DNA of 5,950 bases from CAVRZR01 sp964354215 (GTDB taxonomy: Bacteria; Actinomycetota; Coriobacteriia; Anaerosomatales; CAVRZR01), in NCBI GenBank assembly GCA_964354215.1, contig CAYGYT010000069.1, forward strand, positions 1 through 5,950. The letters run 5' to 3'. Shown here one piece after another: positions 1 to 5,833 of this stretch. The stretch's first letter is position 1, and each line of letters begins with the position of its first letter. The notes below the pieces were generated by a model that was given only the letters and a program-made list of their open reading frames with translations, was not told the DNA's origin and searched no databases. The translations under genes and the position numbers were made by a program.

Positions 1-972
1 GCGAAGCTGGGGTACACATATTACGTCGGCCCAGAGCTCGAGTACTACTACTTCACCGACGATGTCGAGCCCGAGCCCCTCGACCGTGGCACGTACTTCG
101 ACATGACGACACGAGACCTCGCGGTCGACCTGCGCAAGCAGACGGTGCGCACGCTCAAGAACTTCGGCATCCAGGTCGAGTACAGCCACCACGAGGTCGG
201 GCCGAGCCAGCACGAGATCGACTTGCGCTACGACGAGGCGCTGAAGATGGCCGACAATGTCATGACCTATCGGCTCGTCGTGAAGGAAGTCGCCCAGCTC
301 AATGACGTGTACGCCACGTTCATGCCCAAGCCGATGTACGGCGAGGCCGGCAGCGGGATGCACGTGCACCAGTCGCTTTTCAAGGACGGCCGCAACGCGT
401 TCTACGACGCGAATGACGAGCATCACCTGTCGGACACGGCGAAGTCCTACGTCGCGGGGCTTCTCTACCACGCGCGCTCGATCTGCGCGGTCACGAACCA
501 GTGGGTGAACTCCTACAAGCGCCTCGTGTCGGGCTTCGAGGCCCCGGTCTACATCTGCTGGGCGCATCGGAACAGGAGCGCTCTCGTGCGCGTGCCTATG
601 TACAAGCCGGGCAAGGAGAACGCCACTCGCGTCGAGCTCCGATCGCCGGATCCCGCCTGCAACCCGTACCTCGCATTCGCGGTCATGCTTGCCGCGGGGC
701 TCGACGGCATCGAGCGTGGGCTCACGCTTGCCGAGGACGTGGCGGACAACATCTACGAGATGTCGGACGACGAACGGGCACGATACGGCATCGCGTCGCT
801 TCCCGAGAGCTTGAACGAGGCCGTCAACGAGATGGAGCGGAGCGAGCTCATGCGCGAGGCGCTCGGCGACCAGGTATTCGAGTGGTTCATCCGCAACAAG
901 CGCGTGGAGTGGCACGACTACCGGACTCGGGTAACAGAGTGGGAGCGGGACTCCTACCTGGCGATCCTGTAG
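1..972 (+). CDS. glnA: Glutamine synthetase, type I (alpha subclass), 5'-truncated by window edge
   Basis: The protein makes glutamine from glutamate, ammonia and ATP in the cytoplasm, the main step of ammonia assimilation. The frame is open from base 1, so 323 C-terminal residues are visible; class I-alpha enzymes run to about 440, so roughly 120 N-terminal residues (beta-grasp domain) lie outside the window. Visible motifs, numbered from the first residue here: GPELEYYYF (10-18), metal/glutamate site HHEVGPSQHEID (63-74), ATP loop GSGMHVHQS (117-125), NSYKRLVSGFEAP (170-182) and ELRSPDPACNPYLAF (212-226). The E. coli adenylylation motif NLYDLP is replaced by NIYEMS (Tyr252), and the tail RTRVTEWERDSYL resembles the Bacillus class I-alpha C-terminus. 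This suggests an enzyme not controlled by adenylylation. Departures from the usual consensus are Ala for Asn before GSGMH and Ser for Pro in the KRLVPG loop. It converges on the next gene across 63 bases. Confidence 0.96.
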   Translation, partial: AKLGYTYYVGPELEYYYFTDDVEPEPLDRGTYFDMTTRDLAVDLRKQTVRTLKNFGIQVEYSHHEVGPSQHEIDLRYDEALKMADNVMTYRLVVKEVAQLNDVYATFMPKPMYGEAGSGMHVHQSLFKDGRNAFYDANDEHHLSDTAKSYVAGLLYHARSICAVTNQWVNSYKRLVSGFEAPVYICWAHRNRSALVRVPMYKPGKENATRVELRSPDPACNPYLAFAVMLAAGLDGIERGLTLAEDVADNIYEMSDDERARYGIASLPESLNEAVNEMERSELMREALGDQVFEWFIRNKRVEWHDYRTRVTEWERDSYLAIL

Positions 973-1035
973 CTCCCGCCGGGCCCTCTTCCCACGAGCG
1001 CCAAGTACCGGTCGTGAGACGCCAACGGCGAGCGA

Positions 1036-2217
1036 CTAGCCGAGCAGGAGATCCATCACGCCGCGCCCGGGGTCGACCACCAGTCCGGTCCGCGCAGCCT
1101 CGGTCTCGCTGAATGCAGCGCCACCGTTGGCCTCGATACCGGACCCCCATGCGACAAAGGGCACCGGCTCGCCGACGTGCGTCTTGAGCGCGATCGGCGT
1201 CGGGTGGTCGGGCATCGCAAGAACCCTAAGCTCACCGCCGTAGTCGAGCACGCGGGACAGCACCTCACGGTCGATCGCCTCGATGCCCTCGATCTTCGCC
1301 CGGACGTCGCCGGCGTGGCCCGCCTCGTCGGGTGACTCCACGTGGATGACCACAAGGTCGTGATCGTCGAGCGATGCCAGAGCGCCCTCGACCTGCGCCA
1401 CGTAGTCGTTGTCCGGCCCGTCGGTGATGCCGGCGATCGCCAACCGATCGAGGCCGAAGAGCACCGCAAGACCGTTCAGCAAATCGACGCCGCTCGTCAT
1501 CGCAGCCGACACCCCGCGGCACTCCACGAACGGACGCATCTCCGAGGGGGCGACGCCGGGCCAGAACAGCCAGACATCGGTGGCCGCGAGCGCGCCGGCG
1601 GCTACCCGGGCACGGTTGATCTCGCTGTCCTCGAGAAGCGGCCGAGCGCGCTTGATGAACTCGAGTAGGAGCTCGGCCCCCGGGCCGCTCGGCAGATGCT
1701 CGGCGACGGGCCGGTCCGGGATGTCATGAGGCGGCGTGTAGGCGAGATCGAGCAGCTCCGGGTGTCCGCGAACGACCAAGATGTGTCGATAGGCCACGCC
1801 GGGATAGAGACGGAACGTGTCGTCGTCGAGCTCGCGAGCCAGCGCAGACACGATCGCCCGGGACTCCTCGGTCGTGATGTGTCCGGCGGCATAGCTTGCC
1901 ATGCGCCCGTCGGCGATCGTGACGAGGTTGCACCTCAGCGCGACTTCCTCGTCTCGGAGATCGATGCCCATGCTCGCCGCCTCGATGGCGCCGCGCCCCA
2001 CGTAGTCAGCGATCGGGTCGTAGCCGAGGATCGACGTACATGCCGCCGAGGACGACGGCTCGCTTCCTTGGGGCACCGTCTGAGCGACTCCGAGCTGCCC
2101 GTCGCGCGCGATGGCGTCGAGATTGGGCGTACGCGCCGCCTGCAGCGTCGTACGTCCGCCCAGTTCCTCGAGCGGCCAGCCGGCCGCACCGTCCAAGATT
2201 ACGACGACGTGTTTCAC
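1036..2217 (-). CDS. ApgM-family alkaline-phosphatase-superfamily enzyme; probable alternative homoserine kinase (or cofactor-independent phosphoglycerate mutase)
   Basis: This 393-residue protein has the normal length of archaeal-type, cofactor-independent phosphoglycerate mutases (ApgM, COG3635) and their relative annotated 'proposed homoserine kinase' (TIGR02535 from memory). Metal ligands of the superfamily are recognisable: Asp9 in VVVILDGAAGWP, Ser56 as candidate nucleophile just before SILGYDP (62-68), Asp297 and His301 in SPDEAGHAGD, Asp337/His338 in PDHPTPI, and His347 in KTHVGEPVPF. Other family blocks are GRGAIEAASMGIDL (74-87), RCNLVTIADG (95-104), AGHITTEE (111-118), YPGVAYRH (138-145) and TPPHDI (161-166). 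The usual P-G-S-D/E around the nucleophile is P-S-S-S here. The start is GTG at 2217-2215, supported by an excellent Shine-Dalgarno sequence. Threonine synthase about 1 kb away favours the homoserine kinase reading: ATP-dependent phosphorylation of homoserine in the cytoplasm. Family membership is secure; the substrate is inferred from context. Confidence 0.9.
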   Translation of the reverse strand: MKHVVVILDGAAGWPLEELGGRTTLQAARTPNLDAIARDGQLGVAQTVPQGSEPSSSAACTSILGYDPIADYVGRGAIEAASMGIDLRDEEVALRCNLVTIADGRMASYAAGHITTEESRAIVSALARELDDDTFRLYPGVAYRHILVVRGHPELLDLAYTPPHDIPDRPVAEHLPSGPGAELLLEFIKRARPLLEDSEINRARVAAGALAATDVWLFWPGVAPSEMRPFVECRGVSAAMTSGVDLLNGLAVLFGLDRLAIAGITDGPDNDYVAQVEGALASLDDHDLVVIHVESPDEAGHAGDVRAKIEGIEAIDREVLSRVLDYGGELRVLAMPDHPTPIALKTHVGEPVPFVAWGSGIEANGGAAFSETEAARTGLVVDPGRGVMDLLLG

Positions 2218-2223
2218 CCGATG

Positions 2224-2231
2224 ACCTCCTC
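2224..2231 (-). promoter_or_regulatory. Strong Shine-Dalgarno site of the ApgM-like gene
   Basis: On the minus strand the sequence reads GAGGAGGT, a near-perfect complement to the 16S rRNA 3' end. It lies 6 bases before the GTG codon at 2217-2215. This fixes the start of the ApgM-like gene and indicates efficient initiation despite the GTG codon. Confidence 0.88.
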
Positions 2232-2248
2232 ATCCGACCGCTCGCCCC

Positions 2249-2257
2249 AGCGTACCA
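2249..2257 (-). promoter_or_regulatory. Possible extended -10 promoter for the ApgM-like gene
   Basis: On the minus strand this reads TGGTACGCT, fitting the extended -10 form TGnTAnnnT with the -10 hexamer TACGCT at 2254-2249. Transcription would start near 2242, giving a leader of about 25 bases that contains the Shine-Dalgarno site. The hexamer 17 bases upstream is GTGTCT (2277-2272), only three of six matches to TTGACA. The spacing is right but the -35 is weak, so this is a candidate only. Confidence 0.35.
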
Positions 2258-2278
2258 GCAGCCGCGACAAGAGACACA

Positions 2279-2302
2279 CCGCGCGCAGCCGCTAGCGCGT
2301 GG
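2279..2302. repeat. Inverted repeat in the divergent intergenic region (possible operator)
   Basis: CCGCGCGC (2279-2286) and GCGCGTGG (2295-2302) form an 8-base inverted repeat around an 8-base spacer. Seven positions are Watson-Crick pairs and one is a G-T pair. It sits just upstream of the candidate -35 region of the ApgM-like gene and about 90 bases before the start of the zinc-ribbon gene. It could be an operator shared by the two divergent genes. GC-rich DNA gives such repeats by chance, so the functional reading is tentative. Confidence 0.35.
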
Positions 2303-2335
2303 CGCCAACCTCTCCCTCGAACCTCCACACACCCC

Positions 2336-2364
2336 TTGAGCGCGCCCCGTATCTGTCCGATACA
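2336..2364 (+). promoter_or_regulatory. Weak candidate promoter for the zinc-ribbon membrane protein gene
   Basis: TTGAGC (2336-2341, four of six matches to TTGACA) is followed after exactly 17 bases by GATACA (2359-2364, three of six matches to TATAAT). Transcription would start near 2371, beside the purine-rich GGAGGGG at 2370-2376. If real, the TTG at 2336, the most upstream possible start codon of this frame, is part of the -35 box, and translation must begin at the ATG at 2393 or 2405. The match is modest. Confidence 0.25.
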
Positions 2365-2392
2365 CACACGGAGGGGCGCGCCGAGACGACCA

Positions 2393-3178
2393 ATGGGGGT
2401 CGACATGGGTTCTGCAGCCTTCTGTTCTGAGTGCACTCGCTGGGTGTGGGTATCGCCGGACGGCGGTTGCACCAACGGGCACCAACGCTCGTGCCTGCGC
2501 AGCGTGCACGAGGCGAGCGCACTTCCCGCCGTAGCCGCGCCGACCGCCCCCTCGCCGGTGGCAGCCGCGCCAGCCGTACAACCTGCGTTCAGCGCCACTG
2601 CGACAGCTGCTCCTGTCCCTTCCTTGGGCGGGAACGCATACGCCCCTGAGTGGGCGTCCGTGGGCTTGTCTGCGACGTCGGCGGCATACGCCGGGGCGCC
2701 TTCCGCCGCCATGCCTGCCTCACCGGGTTCCTACGGCTTCGCGCCGGCTGCGCTTCAGGGCGGCCTTCCCGCGGGTGTCTCCAGCTTCAACTGGGGAGCC
2801 TTCTTCTTCCCCGTGCTCTGGCCGTTCGTGTACGGGCTCAACACCATGGGGTGGATCGCATTCGGTGCCACGCTTGCAGCGAACTTCTTCGGCGGCATCC
2901 TTCCGGGTCCGCTTCGAAGCGTCGCCGGCTTGGTACCGCTCGGCATCTCCATCTGGGTCGGGCTGCAGGCGAACGCCGAGTACTGGAAGACCAACCCAAA
3001 GCGCCTGAGCGTCGAGGAGTTTCGAAGCAAGCAGCCGAAATGGATCTGGATCGGGATCGGCATGGGCGTTGTCGGTATCGTCGTCGGCGTAGCCGTGGTG
3101 CTCTTCGCGCTGGCAGCCCTCCGCGGACTGGCGGGCACCGTTCCCGCGCAGCCGCAGATGCCCATTCAGTTCCAGTAG
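2393..3178 (+). CDS. Unrecognised membrane protein with N-terminal zinc-ribbon-like motif and Pro/Ala-rich linker
   Basis: I do not recognise a named family. From ATG 2393 the protein has 261 residues. Residues 11-34 carry Cys11-x2-Cys14, Cys26, His30 and Cys34, in the phrases FCSECTRWVWV and GCTNGHQRSCL, which look like a small zinc ribbon. Residues ~42-130 are a low-complexity linker rich in Ala, Pro and Ser. Then come FNWGAFFFPVLWPF and a long hydrophobic stretch (~134-169), a second (~177-193), a charged segment NPKRLSVEEFRSKQPKW (201-217) and a final helix (~217-243). The C-terminal half loosely recalls small DUF2628-like membrane domains; this is a resemblance from memory. The topology suggests a cytoplasmic Zn module tethered to the membrane. 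The start is uncertain: TTG 2336 lacks a ribosome site and would add a non-conserved-looking basic segment, and ATG 2405 (257 residues) is as likely as 2393. The gene is co-oriented with threonine synthase but separated from it by a hairpin and a promoter-like box. Confidence 0.75.
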   Translation: MGVDMGSAAFCSECTRWVWVSPDGGCTNGHQRSCLRSVHEASALPAVAAPTAPSPVAAAPAVQPAFSATATAAPVPSLGGNAYAPEWASVGLSATSAAYAGAPSAAMPASPGSYGFAPAALQGGLPAGVSSFNWGAFFFPVLWPFVYGLNTMGWIAFGATLAANFFGGILPGPLRSVAGLVPLGISIWVGLQANAEYWKTNPKRLSVEEFRSKQPKWIWIGIGMGVVGIVVGVAVVLFALAALRGLAGTVPAQPQMPIQFQ

Positions 3179-3187
3179 CTCGTGCTC

Positions 3188-3209
3188 CCGCCGCGTGCGC
3201 GGGCGGCGG
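3188..3209 (+). terminator. GC-rich hairpin after the zinc-ribbon gene, possible terminator without U-tract
   Basis: CCGCCGC (3188-3194) and GCGGCGG (3203-3209) form a perfect 7-base-pair all-GC stem with an 8-base loop. It begins 10 bases after the stop codon at 3176-3178. No T-run follows, so it is not a classic intrinsic terminator, although high-GC actinobacteria are reported to use hairpins lacking U-tracts. Its 3' arm abuts the ATG at 3210, which would hide any ribosome site for that codon. It therefore argues against the upstream starts of the threonine synthase frame. Confidence 0.4.
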
Positions 3210-3224
3210 ATGACCGAGACGCTC

Positions 3225-3233
3225 TGCTACCAT
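3225..3233 (+). promoter_or_regulatory. Extended -10 promoter placing the transcript start on the thrC ATG
   Basis: TGCTACCAT matches the extended -10 form TGnTAnnnT, with the hexamer TACCAT at 3228-3233. Six bases (3234-3239) separate it from the A of ATG 3240, the usual distance between a -10 box and the transcription start. No Shine-Dalgarno sequence precedes ATG 3240. Together these suggest a leaderless mRNA, a common arrangement in actinobacteria. I see no convincing -35 hexamer, which an extended -10 can tolerate. Confidence 0.5.
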
Positions 3234-3239
3234 GCCTGC

Positions 3240-4784
3240 ATGACCGAGGGCACCTACAGCGATACACGCGGCCTCGACTCGTCCCACCCCCCATTCACTG
3301 ATGCGATCGTGCAGGGCATTGCGCCGGGTGGCGGTCTCTACGTGCCCGACGAGCTGCCCGACCTGTCGCTCGGCCAGATCGTCCGCTTCGCGAAGATCCC
3401 CTACTGGCAGCGCGCCGCGATCGTCTTCGGGCGCTTCGGGGTCGACCTTCCGCCCGCGCGCGTCGAGTCTCTGATGCAGCAGGCGTACGGTACTCAGTGG
3501 GACGATCCGCGCGTGGCTCCAGTCATCGAGGTCTCGGCTGAGACCCACGTGCTGGAGCTCTGGCACGGACCCACGCAGGCCTTCAAGGACCTGGCGCTCC
3601 AGTGCATGCCGCTGTGCTTCTCGGAAGCAATTGACGTGCGGCGGGCGAAAGGGATCGAGCAGGACGACTACCTTATCTTGGTCGCGACCAGCGGGGACAC
3701 CGGCAAGGCGGCGCTGGAGGGCTTCGCCGACCGCGCACACACGTCGATCGTCGTCTTCTACCCGGCGGAAGGCGTTTCCGACGTACAGCGCCTGCAGATG
3801 GTCACCCAGCACGGGGAGAACGTGGGTGTTGTTGGCGTGCGAGGCAACTTCGATGACTGTCAGAACGCGGTCAAGGGGGCGTTCGGCGACGAGTCGTTCG
3901 CCGATGAACTGCACGCATCGCACGGCCTTCGCCTCTCGAGCGCGAACTCGATCAACTGGGGCCGCCTCCTCCCGCAGGTCGTCTACTACATCAGCGCCTA
4001 CGCCGAGATGGTCGCTTCGGGCGGCGTGCGGGCCGGGGAACCCATGGACGTGTGCGTGCCGACGGGCAACTTCGGCAACATACTCGCCGCGTACTATGCT
4101 CGGCGCGTCGGCGTGCCCATCGAGCGGCTTCTCTGCGCGAGCAACGAGAACAACGTCCTCACCGACTTCATCAATACCGGCGTGTACGACATCAGCCAGC
4201 GCGATTTCGTCACGACCCCGTCTCCCTCGATGGACATCCTCATCTCGAGCAACCTCGAACGTCAGCTCTACGAACTCACACGATCCCCGCTGAAGATCCG
4301 GGAGTGGATGACCGAGCTGCGCGAGAGCAACCGGTTCCAGGTGGACCGCGCTACCTTCGGCGCGATGCGGGAGCTCTACGCCGCCGACTTCTGCACGAAT
4401 GACGAGTCACTCGCCACGATCAGCCGGGTCTGGCGAGAGACTGGCTACCTGCTCGACCCGCATACCGCTGTCGCCTGGGAGGTCACCGAAAGGCTGCGCG
4501 GCGACAACCCTGTTCTGGTAGTCGCGACCGCTCACTGGGCGAAGTTCGGCACGGATGTCTACCGGGCGCTCACGGGACTGCCCTATGGCGAACCCCTGCC
4601 CCCCGACGCGGCTTCTGTCACAGGAGTGGGCTTGCTCGCAAAGGTTCAGGAGCTCGCGCCGAGCGGGGCGTGCGTCCCCCGAGCTCTCGCCGAGCTCGAG
4701 GAGCGTCCCATCAGGTTCTCGCAGGTGACCGATGCCGGCCGCGAGGGCGTCGAACACGCCGTTCGAGGATGGCTCGAAAGCTAG
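3240..4784 (+). CDS. thrC: Threonine synthase (PLP-dependent, long form)
   Basis: The enzyme converts O-phosphohomoserine to L-threonine and phosphate, the last step of threonine synthesis, in the cytoplasm. From ATG 3240 it has 514 residues, close to the long (clostridial/yeast-like) forms rather than the ~428 of E. coli ThrC. Recognisable blocks: TRG and APGGGLYVPDELP near the N-terminus (residues 9-39), the PLP lysine Lys116 in HGPTQAFKDLALQ (109-121), phosphate-binding VATSGDTGKAALEGF (148-162), RGNFDDCQNAVK (201-212), SSANSINWGRLLPQ (233-246), VPTGNFGNILAAYYA (273-287), ASNENNVLTDF (300-310) and TPSPSMDILISSNLERQL (326-343). DPHTAVAW (406-413) is also present. The frame extends upstream to GTG 3195 and ATG 3210, but family N-termini start close to the T-R-G motif and the promoter-like box points to 3240. 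TAHWAKF (430-436) stands where TASPxKF is usual. The stop overlaps that of the convergent methyltransferase gene. Confidence 0.96.
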   Translation: MTEGTYSDTRGLDSSHPPFTDAIVQGIAPGGGLYVPDELPDLSLGQIVRFAKIPYWQRAAIVFGRFGVDLPPARVESLMQQAYGTQWDDPRVAPVIEVSAETHVLELWHGPTQAFKDLALQCMPLCFSEAIDVRRAKGIEQDDYLILVATSGDTGKAALEGFADRAHTSIVVFYPAEGVSDVQRLQMVTQHGENVGVVGVRGNFDDCQNAVKGAFGDESFADELHASHGLRLSSANSINWGRLLPQVVYYISAYAEMVASGGVRAGEPMDVCVPTGNFGNILAAYYARRVGVPIERLLCASNENNVLTDFINTGVYDISQRDFVTTPSPSMDILISSNLERQLYELTRSPLKIREWMTELRESNRFQVDRATFGAMRELYAADFCTNDESLATISRVWRETGYLLDPHTAVAWEVTERLRGDNPVLVVATAHWAKFGTDVYRALTGLPYGEPLPPDAASVTGVGLLAKVQELAPSGACVPRALAELEERPIRFSQVTDAGREGVEHAVRGWLES

Positions 4785-5359
4785 TCTTCTCGCTCAGCGG
4801 TCACGAGGCTTGCCCACGGAAGCCCACCGTGAGAACGAACCCTGACGAAGCCTGCCTGCTCAAGGAAGGCCACGATCTCCTCAGCCGATGCCCTGACGTC
4901 CTGGGGCGGGCCCTTCGGGGACTCACCCGGCTTCCAGTCGACCACGATCAGCTGGCCGCCCGGCTTGGTCAGCCGGAATACCTCGGCGTACATCGCGTGC
5001 GGATCGGCAAGTTCGTGATGGAGATTGATCATCGCCACCAGGCCAGCGAAGTCATCGGGGAGCGGGACCCTGGACTCCTCGGACTTCACGAGGATCATCC
5101 GGCCCTCGGCGACCTCCGGCCGGTTCTCGCGCATCCATTCGAGCATCGCGTCTTCGGTGTCGGCAGCATAGACCGTCGAACGCGGGGCCAGCTCTGCAAA
5201 ACGCGCCGCGAACAGGCCCGTGCCCGCACCAACGTCGACGATCACGGCTGGATCGGGGTTTCCCAAGGCTGCCCACATGACCGCGGGATCAAGGGACTCG
5301 AACCGCCCCGGGTCGTTCAGCCGGTCGAGTTTCGTGATGTCGAACTTCAGGTGCGCCAC
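4781..5359 (-). CDS. Class I SAM-dependent methyltransferase, substrate unknown
   Basis: This 192-residue soluble protein has the Rossmann-like methyltransferase core (Methyltransf_11/25, UbiE-like). Motif I is VIVDVGAGTGLF (39-50), the glycine loop that binds S-adenosylmethionine. The acidic residue after strand 2 is Asp67 in YAADTED, the motif III-like region is VAMINLHHELADP (108-120), and post-motif TKPGGQLIVVDW (131-142) completes the fold. The N-terminal segment FDITKLDRLNDPGRFESLDP resembles a lead-in seen in small COG2226-type methyltransferases. The start is GTG at 5359-5357, with GAGGG (5372-5368) 8 bases upstream. It lies 33 bases downstream of a co-oriented membrane protein gene, so the two probably form an operon. 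It ends tail-to-tail with thrC, sharing CTAG at 4781-4784, with no room for a terminator between them. The methyl acceptor cannot be told from the sequence. Confidence 0.92.
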   Translation of the reverse strand: MAHLKFDITKLDRLNDPGRFESLDPAVMWAALGNPDPAVIVDVGAGTGLFAARFAELAPRSTVYAADTEDAMLEWMRENRPEVAEGRMILVKSEESRVPLPDDFAGLVAMINLHHELADPHAMYAEVFRLTKPGGQLIVVDWKPGESPKGPPQDVRASAEEIVAFLEQAGFVRVRSHGGLPWASLVTAERED

Positions 5360-5392
5360 TAGTGCATCCCTCGATCGTTGTCGGTCGGCACG

Positions 5393-5833
5393 CTAGAACG
5401 TGTGCGCCTCCGGGGTCGAACCTGAACCCGAACCTGAACCGGCCGTCGAGTCCGACCGCGTCGGACGCCCCTGCAGGCGCAAGCGCACCCACGCGCCCAG
5501 GTACGAGCCTGCCAAGGTCGCACCCACGACCGCCACGAGCACGCCGAGCACGTACACGACTCGCGCCGGGTTGTCGAAGAGCATGAAGACGACGAACAGC
5601 GCCCCGGGGGCCGCAAGCCACGGCGTCCAGCGCCATGCTATCTTCGGGCCAAGAGCGCCGAACAGGAGCCCGAGGCCCAGGTAGGCCACGATCACATATA
5701 GAATCGCCAGCAGCATCTGCTGTAGACCGAAGATGTCACTGAACACCACGTTGAACGCCACGAAGAACCCCCAGACGACGCCTGCGGTGAGGGCTACAAG
5801 ACGCGACAGGATCGCGAGTATCGTGTGAGACAT
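5393..5833 (-). CDS. Small four-helix membrane protein with Gly-Ser tail, unrecognised
   Basis: I do not recognise the family. From ATG 5833-5831 the product has 146 residues with four hydrophobic segments: about 5-32, 39-60, 70-87 and 91-115. A short, basic, Ser/Gly-rich tail (116-146) follows and includes four Gly-Ser pairs (132-139). I see no signal peptide cleavage site and no catalytic motif; Phe, Trp, Val and Leu dominate the helices. The ATG is chosen because GGGGTGA ends 5 bases upstream. The alternative start GTG 5842-5840 adds three residues (M-R-T) and has a poorer ribosome site. The methyltransferase gene starts 33 bases downstream on the same strand, suggesting co-transcription. 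A role in the membrane is clear, but nothing shows what it transports, senses or anchors. Confidence 0.78.
   Translation of the reverse strand: MSHTILAILSRLVALTAGVVWGFFVAFNVVFSDIFGLQQMLLAILYVIVAYLGLGLLFGALGPKIAWRWTPWLAAPGALFVVFMLFDNPARVVYVLGVLVAVVGATLAGSYLGAWVRLRLQGRPTRSDSTAGSGSGSGSTPEAHTF
5417..5440. repeat. Tandem 12-bp repeat (two perfect copies), internally a 6-bp repeat
   Basis: CGAACCTGAACC is present twice in perfect tandem, and each copy is two near-identical hexamers. On the minus strand this is GGTTCR four times, encoding Gly-Ser four times in the C-terminal tail of the membrane protein. Any change in copy number would stay in frame. It may be a small slippage-prone tract or simply a flexible-tail codon repeat. 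Confidence 0.8.

Noticed and set aside
993..1030. Possible hairpins between glutamine synthetase and the ApgM-like gene (CACGA/TCGTG; CGCC-AAC-GGCG)
   Set aside because: The stems are only 5 and 4 base pairs, the first has a 14-base loop, and no T-run follows on either strand. This is too weak to call a terminator.
501..1112. 203-codon plus-strand frame overlapping the end of the glutamine synthetase gene
   Set aside because: It is a frame-shifted shadow of glutamine synthetase, very rich in Arg and Gly, without motifs.
1696..2295. 199-codon plus-strand frame opposite the ApgM-like gene
   Set aside because: It is antisense to a fully conserved enzyme and shows no family signature.
3232..3243. 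Three-codon mini-frame (ATG CCT GCA TGA) whose stop overlaps the thrC start as ATGA
   Set aside because: It has no ribosome site and would lie upstream of the inferred transcription start, so it is most likely a chance overlap.
2838..3923. 361-codon open frame on the minus strand opposite the zinc-ribbon gene and thrC
   Set aside because: It spans two genes on the other strand, its protein is Arg/Ala/Pro-rich with no family motif, and the plus-strand threonine synthase is unmistakable. Long antisense frames are expected at this GC content.
4670..5362. 230-codon plus-strand open frame opposite the methyltransferase gene
   Set aside because: It is antisense to a gene with clear methyltransferase motifs, and its translation is basic low-complexity sequence with no recognisable domain.
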